Assembly (NCBI GenBank): GCA_026214975.1
Contig: CM047805.1
Span: 2,976,001 to 3,040,000, forward strand
Direction: 5' to 3'
DNA length: 64,000 bases
Source: Gentiana macrophylla
Taxonomy: Eukaryota; Streptophyta; Magnoliopsida; Gentianales; Gentianaceae
The position numbers and the translations under genes are program-made. Shown piece after piece: positions 24,104-35,281 of this stretch (its first letter is position 1; each line of letters starts with the position of its first letter). The notes beneath the pieces were generated by a model. The model did no database searches and was not told the origin of the DNA. It worked only from the letters and a program-made list of their open reading frames with translations.

Positions 24104-24332
24104 ATTATCTTAGCATGACATGTGTCGTTATTATGTATGGACAAGTGTCATTATTATGTATGGACAAGTGTGTAGTGTGGTGTTTTATCATTAACCCTTA
24201 GATTAATCTTTGTGTTGAGATGTGTGTAGTTTGTTACACATCTATCTAGTATATGTATCTAGATTCTCTTGGTGAAAAAGTAATGAATATCATTCCAATG
24301 AAAACCGTTTGCTCCACTGTTTTACTTTAAGT
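24094..24332 (+). repeat. copia 3' LTR
   Basis: It is the same length as the 5' LTR (239 bp) and identical except for one base. The stop codon of the polyprotein lies just inside it (24101-24103). It is followed by the target duplication AATAT. Confidence 0.93.
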
Positions 24333-24337
24333 AATAT

Positions 24338-25393
24338 ATATGTATTTAAAAAAAACATTGACTATTTTTCTTTTAACGAGTCGGCTCCTCCAACCCGTAA
24401 TAAGAGTACACCGCACGCCTTTGCTCGGCTTTCAAACCACAGAAGCTTGTCTTGATCCAGCTTATTCGACCATACAAATATAGTCCATTAGCTAATCCGA
24501 CCATCAATTCTTGGTTCTGTCACTCTCAAGCCACCTTAAATACTACCATTATTAGTCTTAGATTAGCACCAAGTCATAAAACATTGATGTCATCAATACA
24601 ATGAATCAGAATCAATTTTTCCAAACATATGTTCAGTTGGGAATCAAGTATAAGAGTACCCACAATGGTGGGTTTATGAAAATGTTTAATCATTTTCAAT
24701 AGGTTTATCACCATTGAAGAGTGATGATGTAGCACTTTTATGTAAAATACAAGTGAGTTCTAGTAATCACCAAAAGAAACTTCCATTTACATTGTCATGT
24801 CATAAGCCCGAGCTAACATGAACTCTGACATAGGGTGACCCAACAACTGGTATGGGATGCAAAAATCCAATGAAACTTTTGATGCATAAACAATATATCC
24901 CAACATTTAAAACCATATTGTGGGGTAACCCCCCCCCCCATAGAATAACGGACTCAATCCAAGCTAATGGCTAGAGTTCAAAAGTTCGAGCATTTTCTCA
25001 TTCACTACTTACTCTCGGGTCTCAGGGTCAAGCAAGCAAACAACTCGATGTTCAAAAAGTACAAACAAATTGTTCACAGTCCTACCTTTAGACTCGATTT
25101 GATTTGCATGCATATTTAAGGATATGATAAAGTAGATTGCAACTTCTAAGGAATCATGCCTCAAGGATTGCAACTTGAATGTAAAAATCATCACTCTACG
25201 TTTGTCAATCAATGAAGACTCGTCATATCAGGGGAAATATTAATAACAACTACCCAATATTTGGGCGATTCTTTACCCCGAACCCATACGTGTTTCTGCA
25301 GGTCTTATTGTAACTGGTTTGTTTGGAGAGAGGTCTCTTCGCAACAACAGTGACGGATAAAATATCAATTCAAATTGAATTGAAAATAATGTT
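24338..25393. other. non-coding stretch between copia and gypsy elements
   Basis: No gene is supported. A GTACCCACAATGGTGGGTTT word near 24,655 resembles termini of some Harbinger-type MITEs, but no partner end was found. A run of eleven C residues lies at about 24,929-24,939. The short minus-strand frame at 25,009-25,212 has no recognisable motif. Confidence 0.4.
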
Positions 25394-25398
25394 ACTGC

Positions 25399-26983
25399 TG
25401 TTCGGTAAAAACGTGTTTTAAATTTATAAACCGAAACACCCCAAGTATAAGGATCGTAGTATAGGTGTTTACGGGTCGTCCTAAGGGAGTGGAATGTTTA
25501 TCGGATTCAGATAACAATTATTCTAACGATTATGTCACAATTATCTATCTAAGCGAAAGTTGAAACTAACTAAAACCTAAACCTAAGAATTAAAAAGCGA
25601 AAGCGAGAGATAAAACAAGTTTGAAAAATAAGAAAGCGAAACCAGACGGCGTTGCTCACTTCGTGAGCGAGCGTCTAAAACGGAATCTAACGAGCGGGCG
25701 TCGCTATCATGCGGACGGCGCCCAACTACTTAATCGGAATAAAATTGCAAAAAAACAGCAGGAAACTAGGGTTTATCAACTAGAACTTAAACTAAAGATT
25801 AAACTAATGATTCGATTAATAAACAATAAAGGAAAACACAGCGAGGCAACGAATCCACCCATCAACCAACAACCCCCAACTAGATGGTGATCTAAGATGT
25901 AGTTTTTAGTGGTGATTTATTCACGAATCCAATTAAATATCTTCAATCAAATTCTAGGGTTTCGTTTATCTTTTCAAATAAACTAAACATGCAATCAACA
26001 CGAAATCACGAGGTTGTTTCAAACTCTTACTCAACTAATCATGCATAATCTTAAAACACGAATAATTGCATCACTTGAACGAAATAAAACTTAAACCAAT
26101 ATATTTTCATACATAGATCCAAGCATATAGATATAGATAAATCGTTTCATCAAATCGTTAATTCCAACAAAACATGATCAATACAAAACAGCATCCAAAG
26201 TGATGAAAAACTATAAATTAAACTCACTAATCATAAAGCATCGAACTCTCTAGTTGGTTGTGTTGATGATGGGCTTCCTCCGTCGACTCACTGCAAGGTA
26301 TTTAGCCAACAATCATGTTGAAGATGATTGTTGGTTGGGAGATTTGCATCTCTGTGAAATTAGGGTTCTCTGGCCGCAGCTTTTTGGTGAATTTGCGATC
26401 TCAATTATGTGGTATATGAATTAGGGTTGGAAATTTGCCGCTTTATTTATAGAGTTTTGAGTCGGTTAGGGTTAAGTCGGCAACGGACGCCGCTCTGGTC
26501 TTATGGACGCGCCCGCCCGAATGCTGGACGCTGAGATAAACTTCGTTCATCCTCCGTCGAACTCTCTGAATGTAAAACACAATTCCGGACGCCCGTTTGC
26601 TTTATCAAACGCCCGTCTGGAATGGACGCTGCACGAACGCTCGTCCAAGATGCTGAGGGTCGGATTTCATCATCTTTATCCAATTTCTTCAAGCCAATTC
26701 CAACTCTATCTCTTATGATTCGACTTGAGCTTCATTTATCCACTTATCTTTTCGAAAATTAACTCTACATGATAAATAAACAATGTAAAAATGTAATAAA
26801 ATCCAAATAATAATAGTTCCATTAAATCAACACTTAAAATCATCAATTTTGCATACAACCCTCTTAAAATCATCTTTATTAAATAACTACACTTAAAACC
26901 TTAATTCTCATGTAAATTGTGCAAATGTGGGGAAAATAATAATGAAATATACCCTTAATAATCATATAAATATGGCCTTAACA
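25399..26983 (-). repeat. gypsy 3' LTR (1,585 bp)
   Basis: Its boundaries are set by TGTT...AACA ends, the target duplication on the left and the polypurine tract on the right. Compared with the other LTR it is nearly identical over AT-rich stretches of about 200-350 bp (for example 25,780-25,990, 26,040-26,370 and 26,700-26,980) but differs by many small indels and substitutions in the CpG-rich stretches around 25,610-25,770 and 26,470-26,670. These hold several GACGCCCGTTT/AACGAGCGGGCGT words. Confidence 0.93.
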
Positions 26984-26995
26984 ACACCCCCACAC

Positions 26996-28680
26996 TTAGC
27001 TTTTTGTACGTCCTCGGACAAAACAATCAAAACTATAGCTCAACTTTCATGAAATCCACATAGATCTCTAACTCACGTAACAAAAGATACAACAACTATA
27101 GCAAATAATACCAACACAGAGATAGATTCGGTGTAAGTGTGACAAGCGTTCTCAATCTAACAAGCCTTTCAAAGAAATATCCTCTCAGAAATTCCAATGA
27201 CTATCCTAGTATGCATAACAATATTTCCACTCAAAGCCTTCCCACGCACTCAAGTAGGATAATCCTACAAAGATATCATGCGGTTCTACTGGGTATAAGA
27301 TCCATGATAACAAAGACTTTACTCTATTTTTACTCATCATATTTCAAAATTTTCAAATTTGACGCATATCAGAATAAGCTCTTACCCATCATAGTAGAAT
27401 AGGATGTTTCGGGATAACACCCTACCTTACTCAAATCATAAGGTAGTCAGTGTAAAACCGATCGTCGTGAGCTATTGGTCATCATAGTGGTATAGGACAT
27501 ACGAGGTATACCCTACCGCACCCAAATCATAAACCGACTTCCGACAAACGTATTTATTAATAATTGCTCACTCACTTCATTCATTCACTTTTCAAAGTCA
27601 TAAGTTACATCTCACTCATCACATTCAAACGTTATGATATTCACAGCACGCGGTCTAACTTAGGTGTAACTATACCGACCTTCCTAAGATGAATCATTAA
27701 AAATAATGAAAGGATATAATTCAAAAGTCATGCTTCAATCTCAAAGGCTTTCGTGAATGAAAAAACGAAACTATCTCCATAAAAGTAAAACATGCTATAA
27801 TTATCTCACTAAGTCACATACTATCATCGTTAGAAAACTACAACTAGCAAGCATCTAGTTCCAATTATATGCTCAAGATTTACAAAAAATTTTAAATTTC
27901 GCAAAAATTTAACTTTCACTCATATTTCAAAGAATATAGCATAAAAACATACCCAAACACCCCCCCACACTTAAATCACATTATGTCCTCAGAATGTGCC
28001 AATATAAAAGAAAAGAAAACTTAGTTGGTTTCAATGTTTGGTTGTCGGATGAAAGTTGATGTGAGGTCGAGGCCGAGCATGAACATACCGCAACAACTCG
28101 AATAGACAACTTTGGGCGATAGTAACTCGAAACCCCCGCTCAAAAGTATACGCAACACTCGACATACCATATAATCTCGGGGTACACGGGGTATATGAGC
28201 AACACATAACACAAAACACTTACAATGAACGTAAGAGGAATAACCATCAACACAAAATCAACTAAAGTATTATTTCTAACACAATAAAACAAAACAACCT
28301 AAGAAAAGAAACAAACAAAGAAAACTAGGCTGCCTCCTAGGAGCGCTCTTTTAATGTCAATAGCTTGACACAAAGTTCAAAAGATCAACCCGGATCGGGC
28401 CACTTTGGTTTGACTACCGCCACCTTAGTATCAGAATCAGGAGCACTGGGGCGGAAATGATTTTCACCACAACAACAAGTCAAGTGCGCAATAAGATCAT
28501 TAAACCTTTCTCTCCACACTACACTGACTCTCTTCTTCTTGTTCTTGCGGATGATAGGCATAGACACAAAGTGGTATGATCGAAGTTTCAGTGAGAAGGT
28601 ACCTCACGGGTGGAGATAGGAACGTCATCGTCATCGACTCAAAGAAATAAGATGGAATCTCCTCACAAATCGGGACATCC
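26996..28680 (-). other. spacer between pol and the gypsy 3' LTR
   Basis: About 1.7 kb downstream of integrase contains no env-like or other recognisable frame. Words such as CACCCCCACACTTAGCTTT occur next to the polypurine tract at 26,986 and again near 27,960 (CCCCCCCACACTTAAATCAC), each followed by a TGTCCTC word: a duplicated polypurine-like tract about 1 kb apart. Long 3' spacers like this are usual in Athila/Tat elements. Confidence 0.6.
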
Positions 28681-28689
28681 GTACTCTCA

Positions 28690-31600
28690 TCTCTCGCTTT
28701 GGAAATAAAGAATCTCAGGCTTTTCCTTTGGTTGGCCAAAATATTTCTTAAGTCGATGGCCATTCACTTTAAAAGCTTGATTACCATACCCGTTCAAAGT
28801 AATTACTCCACTAGGATTAACCTCGAGAATCTCAAAGGGACCGGACCATCTAGACTTGAGTTTACCCGGAAGCAGTGAAGTCTAGTATTATAAAGTAAAG
28901 CCATTTCACCAACTTTGAATTCTCGGTCCTTGATCTTAGCGTCATGGAGTATCTTAGTTCTCTCCTTCTTCGAGCTTAGCATTCATCGATGCACGAAGTC
29001 CGAATTCGTCGAGCTCGTTCAATTGTAACAATCTTTTTCCCCACTGAGTTGGCTATCAAAATTTAAGAATTTAATTGCCCGTAAAGCTCTGTGTTCAAGT
29101 TCGACAGGTAAATGACAAGCTTTGCCATAGACCATTTGGAAGGGTGACGTGCCCATCGGGGTTTTGAATGCGAGACGATAAGCCCACAACGCGTCATCCA
29201 ACTTCGGACTCAATTAGATCGATTATTGTTCACGGTCTTCTCCAAAATTCTTTTCAAGCTCTGGTTGCTTACCTCGACTTGGCCACTAGTTTGAGGATGA
29301 TATGGTGTACCAATCTTATGTTTGACACCATACTTCTCAAGGACTTTATCAAGCGGCGTTGCAAAAATGAGTACCTTCGTCACTAATGAGTGCTCGGACG
29401 ACCGAATCTAGTAAAGATATTCTTTTGCAAGAATTTCTTTACAACCTTGTGATCATTAGTTTGAGTAGCTATGGCCTCGACTCCACTTGGAAACATAGTC
29501 CACACAGCATTTGAGGATATACTTATTACGCATGAGGATGGAAAGGGTCCCATAAAATCTATGCCCCATACATCGAAAACTTCGCATTCAAGAATGGGCT
29601 TAAGTGGCATTTCCATCCGACTACTCGCCTTCCTGTTCTCTCGGCACCTATCACAACCTTTACAAAAGGCTTACGCATCTTTAAACAGAGTCGGCCGGTA
29701 GAATCCGGCTTGAAGAATCTTTGCAACCGTCTTCGGTGTTCCATAGTGACCTCCGGTAGGACTGCTATGGCATTGTTCTAAGATATCCCACCTGATCATG
29801 CTCAGAACACACCGTCGAAGCAACCCATCTTTACTGGACTACGAACAAATAAGGATCTTCCCATACGAGATATTTAAGATCGAGAAAGAACTTTTCTTCT
29901 CCTCGATACGTCATGTCTTCTAAATGACCACTCGCTAAATAGTTGGCGTAGTCGACATACCACGGCCTAACCGTTTCAAGCTTCATCAATTGCTCACCGG
30001 AAATCAATGCCTATATCATTGTGATTTTACGCACCCTCATTTACTAAGCGAGATAAATGATCACCACAATATTCTCACTACCTTTTTTATCTTTAATCAC
30101 AAGGTCAAACTCTTGTAGAATTAAAATCCATCTAAGTAACCTTGGTTTGGCATCCGCTTTATCCATAAGGTAACGTAAAGTCGCATGATCTGTCCATACA
30201 ATCACTTGATACCGAGAAGATAGCTTTCTAAACTTGTCAATGGCAAAGACGACGGCTAAGAATTCCTTCCTCTCGGTCGTAGTATAATTGCATTGAGCCG
30301 GGTTCAAGGTACGACTCGCATAATAGATGGGCTGAACCTTTTATCAAGTCTTTGACCTAAAACTGCACCTACGGCGTAATTAGAGGCATCGCACATCAAT
30401 TCGAAAGGCTTGGTCCAGTCAGGTGCTACTAAAATAGGGGCACTGATAAGCTTATCTTTCAGACAATTGAAAGCTTCTTTGCACTTCGCATCGAACAAGA
30501 AATCTACATCTTCTTTCAAGAGATTTGATAAAGGCTTGGCAATCGTAGAAAAGTCTCTAATGAAACGCCGGTAGAAGCCAACATGTCCTAGAAAACCTCG
30601 TACCTCTTTCACTGTCTTAGGGTACGTCATCTTTTCAATGGCTTCAACCTTAGCCTTATCAACTTGAATACCAAAGATTGGACACCTTATGTCCCAAAAC
30701 TATTCCTTCATCAACTAGAAAATGGCATTTTTCCCGGTTAAGCACCAGATTTTTCTCAACACACCGTTGGAGTACCATATCTAGGTTCTTTAAAATTTCA
30801 TCAAAGCTATCACCGTAGATCGAAAAGTCATCCATGAAGACCCTCCATGCACCGCTTCAACAAGTCCATCAAAATGGCCAACATACACCGTTGAAAAGTC
30901 GCAGCGCATTGCATAGGCCGAATGGCATCATGAACATAAAAGTACCAGACGGACACGTAAAAGTTGTCTTCTCTTGGTCATTAGGATCAATGGCTATCTG
31001 GAAGTAGCCGTAATAGCCATCAAGGAAACAATAATACTTGTGACCACTCGGTCTTTCAATTAGTTGGTCAATGAAGGGTAAGGGAAGTGATCTTTGGCGG
31101 TGACTTCATTCGGTCCACGATAGTCGATCTGAGACTCAGAGCGATCCACGAGACGTAGGCAACTTCCTCCCTTTTTCATTCTTTTCAAGCGTGATTCCGC
31201 CTTCTTTGGCACAACTTGAGTAGGTGACCCACTCATTATCGGCGATTGCATAGATGATTCCCATGTCGAGCCACTTTATCACTTCTTTCTTGACAACCTC
31301 CCGCATATGCGGATTCAGTCTTCTCCGAGGTTGTCTAACGCTTTTAGCTCCCTCCTCCGCTCGGATTTTATGCATGCATATGTCCTGGCCGATCCTCGGA
31401 TATCACCCACTTGCCAACGAGCGAGGATGTTTTTCTTAAGCACTTCTATCATTTGTGCTTCTTGCTCGTGGTTGAGTTTGAAGAAATGATCAAAGGCAAT
31501 TTATCTCCATCCTTAAGGAAGATATACTTAAGGTGTTTTGGAAGCGGTTTGAGCTCCAAATCGAGTAGGTGGTTGCTCAATACTAGACTTTAACGGGCCA

Positions 31601-32520
31601 CCTTTCTCTTTATGAGCTTGGAGTGGTTGACTAAAGAATAACTCATCTTCCCGAGGCTCAACCCAGGAAATGCTTGGATCAAATCATCCATCGGAATCCT
31701 CCGGTCAACACTTGTTTCCTTTTTCTTGTGATCGATCATTTTTCTTAACTCTTCATCTTTAAGCTCTTACACCGACTCTTCCCAATCATCTACTTCCCAA
31801 TGAGTAGCTTCTCTCCAAAACTCTACCTCGTCCCAACTACCCATCGTGAGCTTCTTCTTCACCAGGGATGAAGTCTTCCCGACTTAGTTCTTTGAAATCA
31901 TCGTTTGTTCTTTGGGCATCTCCATGCTTCTAACTCAATAACAGGCTCAGATGAAGCGAGTGAAGATGACTTCGTCAATGCCTACGGCCGAAATGAATTA
32001 GAAGATGGTCCATGATCACCGGATCCTCAATGTCCATGACTTCAAAAACACCTATCTCTGTAAGCTCCATTGCATCTTCATAATAGGCATCTCCTCCGTC
32101 CTCCTCATATATGGCTTCGACAAACGATATTTCATCAATTACGGCTCTTTCGGGATGTGTCCCTCGTGTGAAGGTGACAGATGTGTCACCGACTCTAAGA
32201 GTAATTTGTCCTTTGCGTAAGTCGATGAGAGCGTAGAAGTGTCTAAAAAGGTTCGGCCTAGAATTAGAGGCATCTCCTTATCGGTGGATAGTCTAGAATA
32301 ACCCAATCGGTAGGAAGACCAAATGTTCAACTTGAAGGAGAACATTAGCTACACAACCGTTGCAGATGCGACTAGATTTGTCTACCATCCAAGAGAAATG
32401 GGGCGTTCTCGCATTCTTTTGTCTAGCCCGAGCTTCTTGCATACATTCAATGGCATCACATTGATGGAGGCCCCCTGAGTCGCATAATACATTTTGAACA
32501 AATGGCCTTCAATCTCGCAA
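28690..32520 (-). pseudogene. gypsy pol: protease, RT, RNase H, integrase relics
   Basis: Read on the minus strand: the protease active site DSG lies at about 32,473-32,481 within an (L)CDSGASINVMPL-like motif interrupted by an extra G, followed by MPLILGRTFLDT (about 32,270). RT includes the N-terminal RRLNPHMREVVKKEVIKWLD (about 31,300) and the catalytic FMDDFSIYGDSFDEILKNLD at about 30,780-30,838. RNase H follows with [19 protein letters not shown] and [13 protein letters not shown] (30,150-30,270). Integrase keeps [40 protein letters not shown] and a tail ending EVNPSGVITLNGYG and KVNGHRLKKYF (28,740-28,930). Single-base indels interrupt every domain, so no product is expected. Confidence 0.9.
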
Positions 32521-33545
32521 GATATTGAAGGTCCGCCAGTGGTCACCTCGCTAAAAACGATTTTCTCGTGAAACCATTGCGCAATCTTCTCGAAACACTT
32601 CTCCCGACCATCCCCTGAAGCTTTCTCTTACTCCCATGAATTCTTTAAGATACTTAGTACATTTAGGCATTTGAGACAATACCTCACTAAGGGCATACTC
32701 ACTTTAGTGTGTCCTAAGTATCCTCTCTCACTCCAAAGATATCGCTTGTCGTTAGTGAGGGTTTTCTCTTTCCTTTTGGTGGATAAGGAAGGGCTTTATC
32801 ATTCTTCGTAGCTTGATTCTTTATCGCCTCGTCCTCCTTATCCTTCCATCTCACAAACTTCTCTTCCCTTTTTCTTAGTCGTGGCACGCCTCTGACTTTC
32901 CTTCCTTTCCTCATCATCGTAATTATTTTCATCCTCCGAAGAATTGTCACTAAGCTCCTCCTCATTGCTTTCTTGGCATGTGGTTTCGATTCCCCTCCCG
33001 AACTCATGGCGTCGGGAGGGGCTACTCGCTTTCCGACATCTTGCCGGGTCCAAATTTTCTTACCACTTCTCGAGTTACCCGTTCAACTCCTCTTCTTGCC
33101 CATACTCCCATTGTGGTGTAATGGCGGTGCAAACATTCACATCACTTTTGGATTTCTCTCGGTATAACTCGGAAGTTTACCGTGAGGTCCGCTTGCTTCT
33201 TTGGTCCGCCATCGACCAACTTGTCTCTCAATTGCTTTAACACTTTAGTAGATGAGTCTTCACCATGTCTACCAAATTTCATCGAATTTGTGTTGAGGGA
33301 CACATGAGGTGGTATGATTATTGTTCGAGTTTGATTCCACCACCTTGGGGCCTTTGAGAGTTAGGAGTCGTCCTTTGATAGTTTGAGTTGAAAGAATTCG
33401 AATTTGAAGGTCCAGTGGTAACTTGGCTTGATTGAAGTTTTGTCTTTGAAATCTGAATAGTTACAGTTACGGTTGAAGTTTCGGAAGGGTTGGTTTTGAT
33501 TATCCATTAGGTTTACCTCTCCGTCATCTCGGTCCCCGCTGAGTT
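32521..33545 (-). pseudogene. gypsy gag-pol linker, degenerate
   Basis: The stretch between Gag and protease reads in broken frames that are rich in Glu, Lys, Arg and Asp (for example SNEEELSDNSSEDENN near 32,960), typical of the variable linker in Athila-type polyproteins. I could not see a zinc knuckle. Overlapping frames on the plus strand are shadows. Confidence 0.6.
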
Positions 33546-34571
33546 TCAAGATAATTTGAATCGGAAGGTTTGATCTCGAAGATTGGCCAATCGCTTGCTT
33601 ATCAATTCCATCCGAGCAACCAACAGGTTGTGTATCGAGGATTGCTTGCGATGACCTTCTTTCTTAACAATATTGGTCTTCTTAGGAGTCGACCACATAT
33701 TGTTCTTGGCTATTGTCTCAGCCACTCTATAGGCAGTCTCATCACCTCCCCCTAAGAAGGATCCATGAGCTGTGGAGTCAAGATAGTCTCTATTAGGTTG
33801 AGAGACACCTCTGTAAAACAGTTCCAACAACTCATGTCTGTCATATCCGTGATTGGGGCACTTCCTCATCAACAGATTTAATCTCTCCCAAGCCTTGCCA
33901 ACAGTCTCATCCTCCAACTGCTCAAACGTAGCTATTTCCCGTTTCATTTCCATAATCTTGCCTGGTGAAACCCACTTAAGAGCGAAGGCTCTTTTGACAT
34001 CATTCCATGTATGGAGGGAATGATGTGCTAACGACTTAAACCATCTGCTTGCTTCACCTTTTAAAGCAAAAGGAAATAGCTTCAACTTTACGATCTCAGA
34101 ATCAACACCAGGATAATGGCACGCTTCACGATTTGTATGCGAATGTGGACAAGAAGTCGTGTGGATCTTCCCGAGCAAAGCATACCATGGAAAGAGCTAT
34201 TTTGGACCAGAGCAACTACTCCGTTCTTTAGATCAAAGTTCGCTCCTCCCGTGTCGGGAGGACGAACAGTCTATGTCCTCGAGAAAATCTTGGTTTAGAT
34301 ATGGAGTGTAGGGGTCCTGGTTCAGTTGATTAAGCGGTTTTTGGCGAATTGGTGAAGGTTGTGGATTTAGCCCAGCTTGCTGATTCTGTTGTTGCTGCAG
34401 AGCTTGCATTTGTTGAAGGAGTAAATTTAACTGAGCTTGGGGATCAGGATTTGGAATTGGTGGATCTTGATCCGCCATTTTATCCAAATCAGGAAGAAGC
34501 CTTCTTTTAAGGATAGATCGTTCAGGCTCAGGATCAAAGATCAGAAGTCCCTTCTTACTTCTCGTTTGCAT
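33546..34571 (-). pseudogene. gypsy Gag (Retrotrans_gag type), frameshifted
   Basis: Gag starts at the ATG at 34571 (MQTRSKKGLLIFDPEPERS), with a Gln-rich stretch (about residues 55-70), and breaks near 34,235. The capsid-like domain continues in another frame at 34,178-33,546: LFPFALKGEASRWFKSLAHH, TWNDVKRAFALKWVSPGKI, ETVGKAWERLNLLMRKCPNH and LFYRGVSQPNRDYLDSTAHG. This is the Retrotrans_gag domain in its Athila/Tat form. Gag forms the virus-like particle that packages the element RNA. At least one frameshift separates the halves. Confidence 0.88.
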
Positions 34572-34616
34572 AAACCAGAAGAAAGGAAAAGAAAGAAATC
34601 AACCCTTTGGGGTTGA

Positions 34617-35258
34617 TTAGAATAGGTTTAGAAAAAGGTTAGATGGTTTAGAGGGAGAAAAAAAAAAAAAAGTGTCAATTGAAGAGAGTGAACTGGCGTT
34701 CAGTATAAGTGAACGCTCGTTCAGAGGAGATTCTGGAAGTGGACGCTCGTTCAGATCACTGAACTGGCGTTCAGAAGACAGATTGGGGAGAAACGGGTGT
34801 TTAGAGGCTGGACGAGCGTTTGGTAGTTGAGGACGCCGTCGATCGATCGGCTTAAACGATGAAAGAAGATTTTTAGATGCACGGGCGATGCCTGAAAGGA
34901 TGGGCGCCCGTTTAAAAACCAAAACGAACAGAGTCTGAAAAGAATAGCAGGAAAGAAAATAAAAACCTAAAATAGTAATAATTAAGGCAATATATTTATA
35001 CGATCTAAAATCTAAGGCAATCTAAGCTAAATCTAAGGCTTCGAAACTAATAAAAAATCTAATGCGACCAATAACATAAAATAAATAAATAAAAACTAAA
35101 ATAATTAAAATCAAATTTATAAAATCGAAAATCTAAACTATGATAAAGTGAAATAAAATAAAAATAAAAATAAAACGTAGCAATTAGATTATTACCTAAA
35201 AAAAAAATAGTACCGAAATAAAAATTGCACCTAGAAGAATCCGACAACCGTTACCGAC
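34617..35258 (-). other. gypsy untranslated leader with GAACGCTCGTTC words
   Basis: This is the leader between primer binding site and Gag. Between about 34,685 and 34,915 it holds at least eight variants of a CpG-containing word: CTGGCGTTCAG twice, GAACGCTCGTTCA, GGACGCTCGTTCA, GACGAGCGTTTGG, GGACGCCGTC and GGGCGCCCGTTTA. The same words occur in the LTRs. The rest, 34,930-35,240, is AT-rich with no feature. Confidence 0.6.
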
Positions 35259-35275
35259 TCCCGACAACGGCGCCA
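35259..35275 (-). other. gypsy primer binding site
   Basis: Minus strand TGGCGCCGTTGTCGGGA, complementary to the 3' end of tRNA-Asp, as in other Athila/Tat elements. It is 6 bases inside the 5' LTR. Confidence 0.9.
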
Positions 35276-35281
35276 AAAACT

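Larger units (their letters stand above)
19289..24332 (+). mobile_element. complete Ty1/copia LTR retrotransposon
   Basis: Two 239-bp direct LTRs flank a gag-pol region in the order gag, protease, integrase, reverse transcriptase, RNase H, which defines Ty1/copia. A 5-bp target duplication AATAT is present at 19284-19288 and 24333-24337. The primer binding site TGGTATCAGAG (initiator tRNA-Met type) starts right after the left LTR at 19528. A polypurine tract GAGGGGGGA lies at about 24085-24093. The LTRs differ at one visible base, so the insertion is recent. It landed 62 bp beyond the 5' end of Helitron D. The coding region carries several frameshifts. Confidence 0.95.

Noticed and set aside
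24655..24840. Harbinger-type MITE
   Set aside because: Only one possible terminus was seen; no inverted partner and no TA-containing target duplication.
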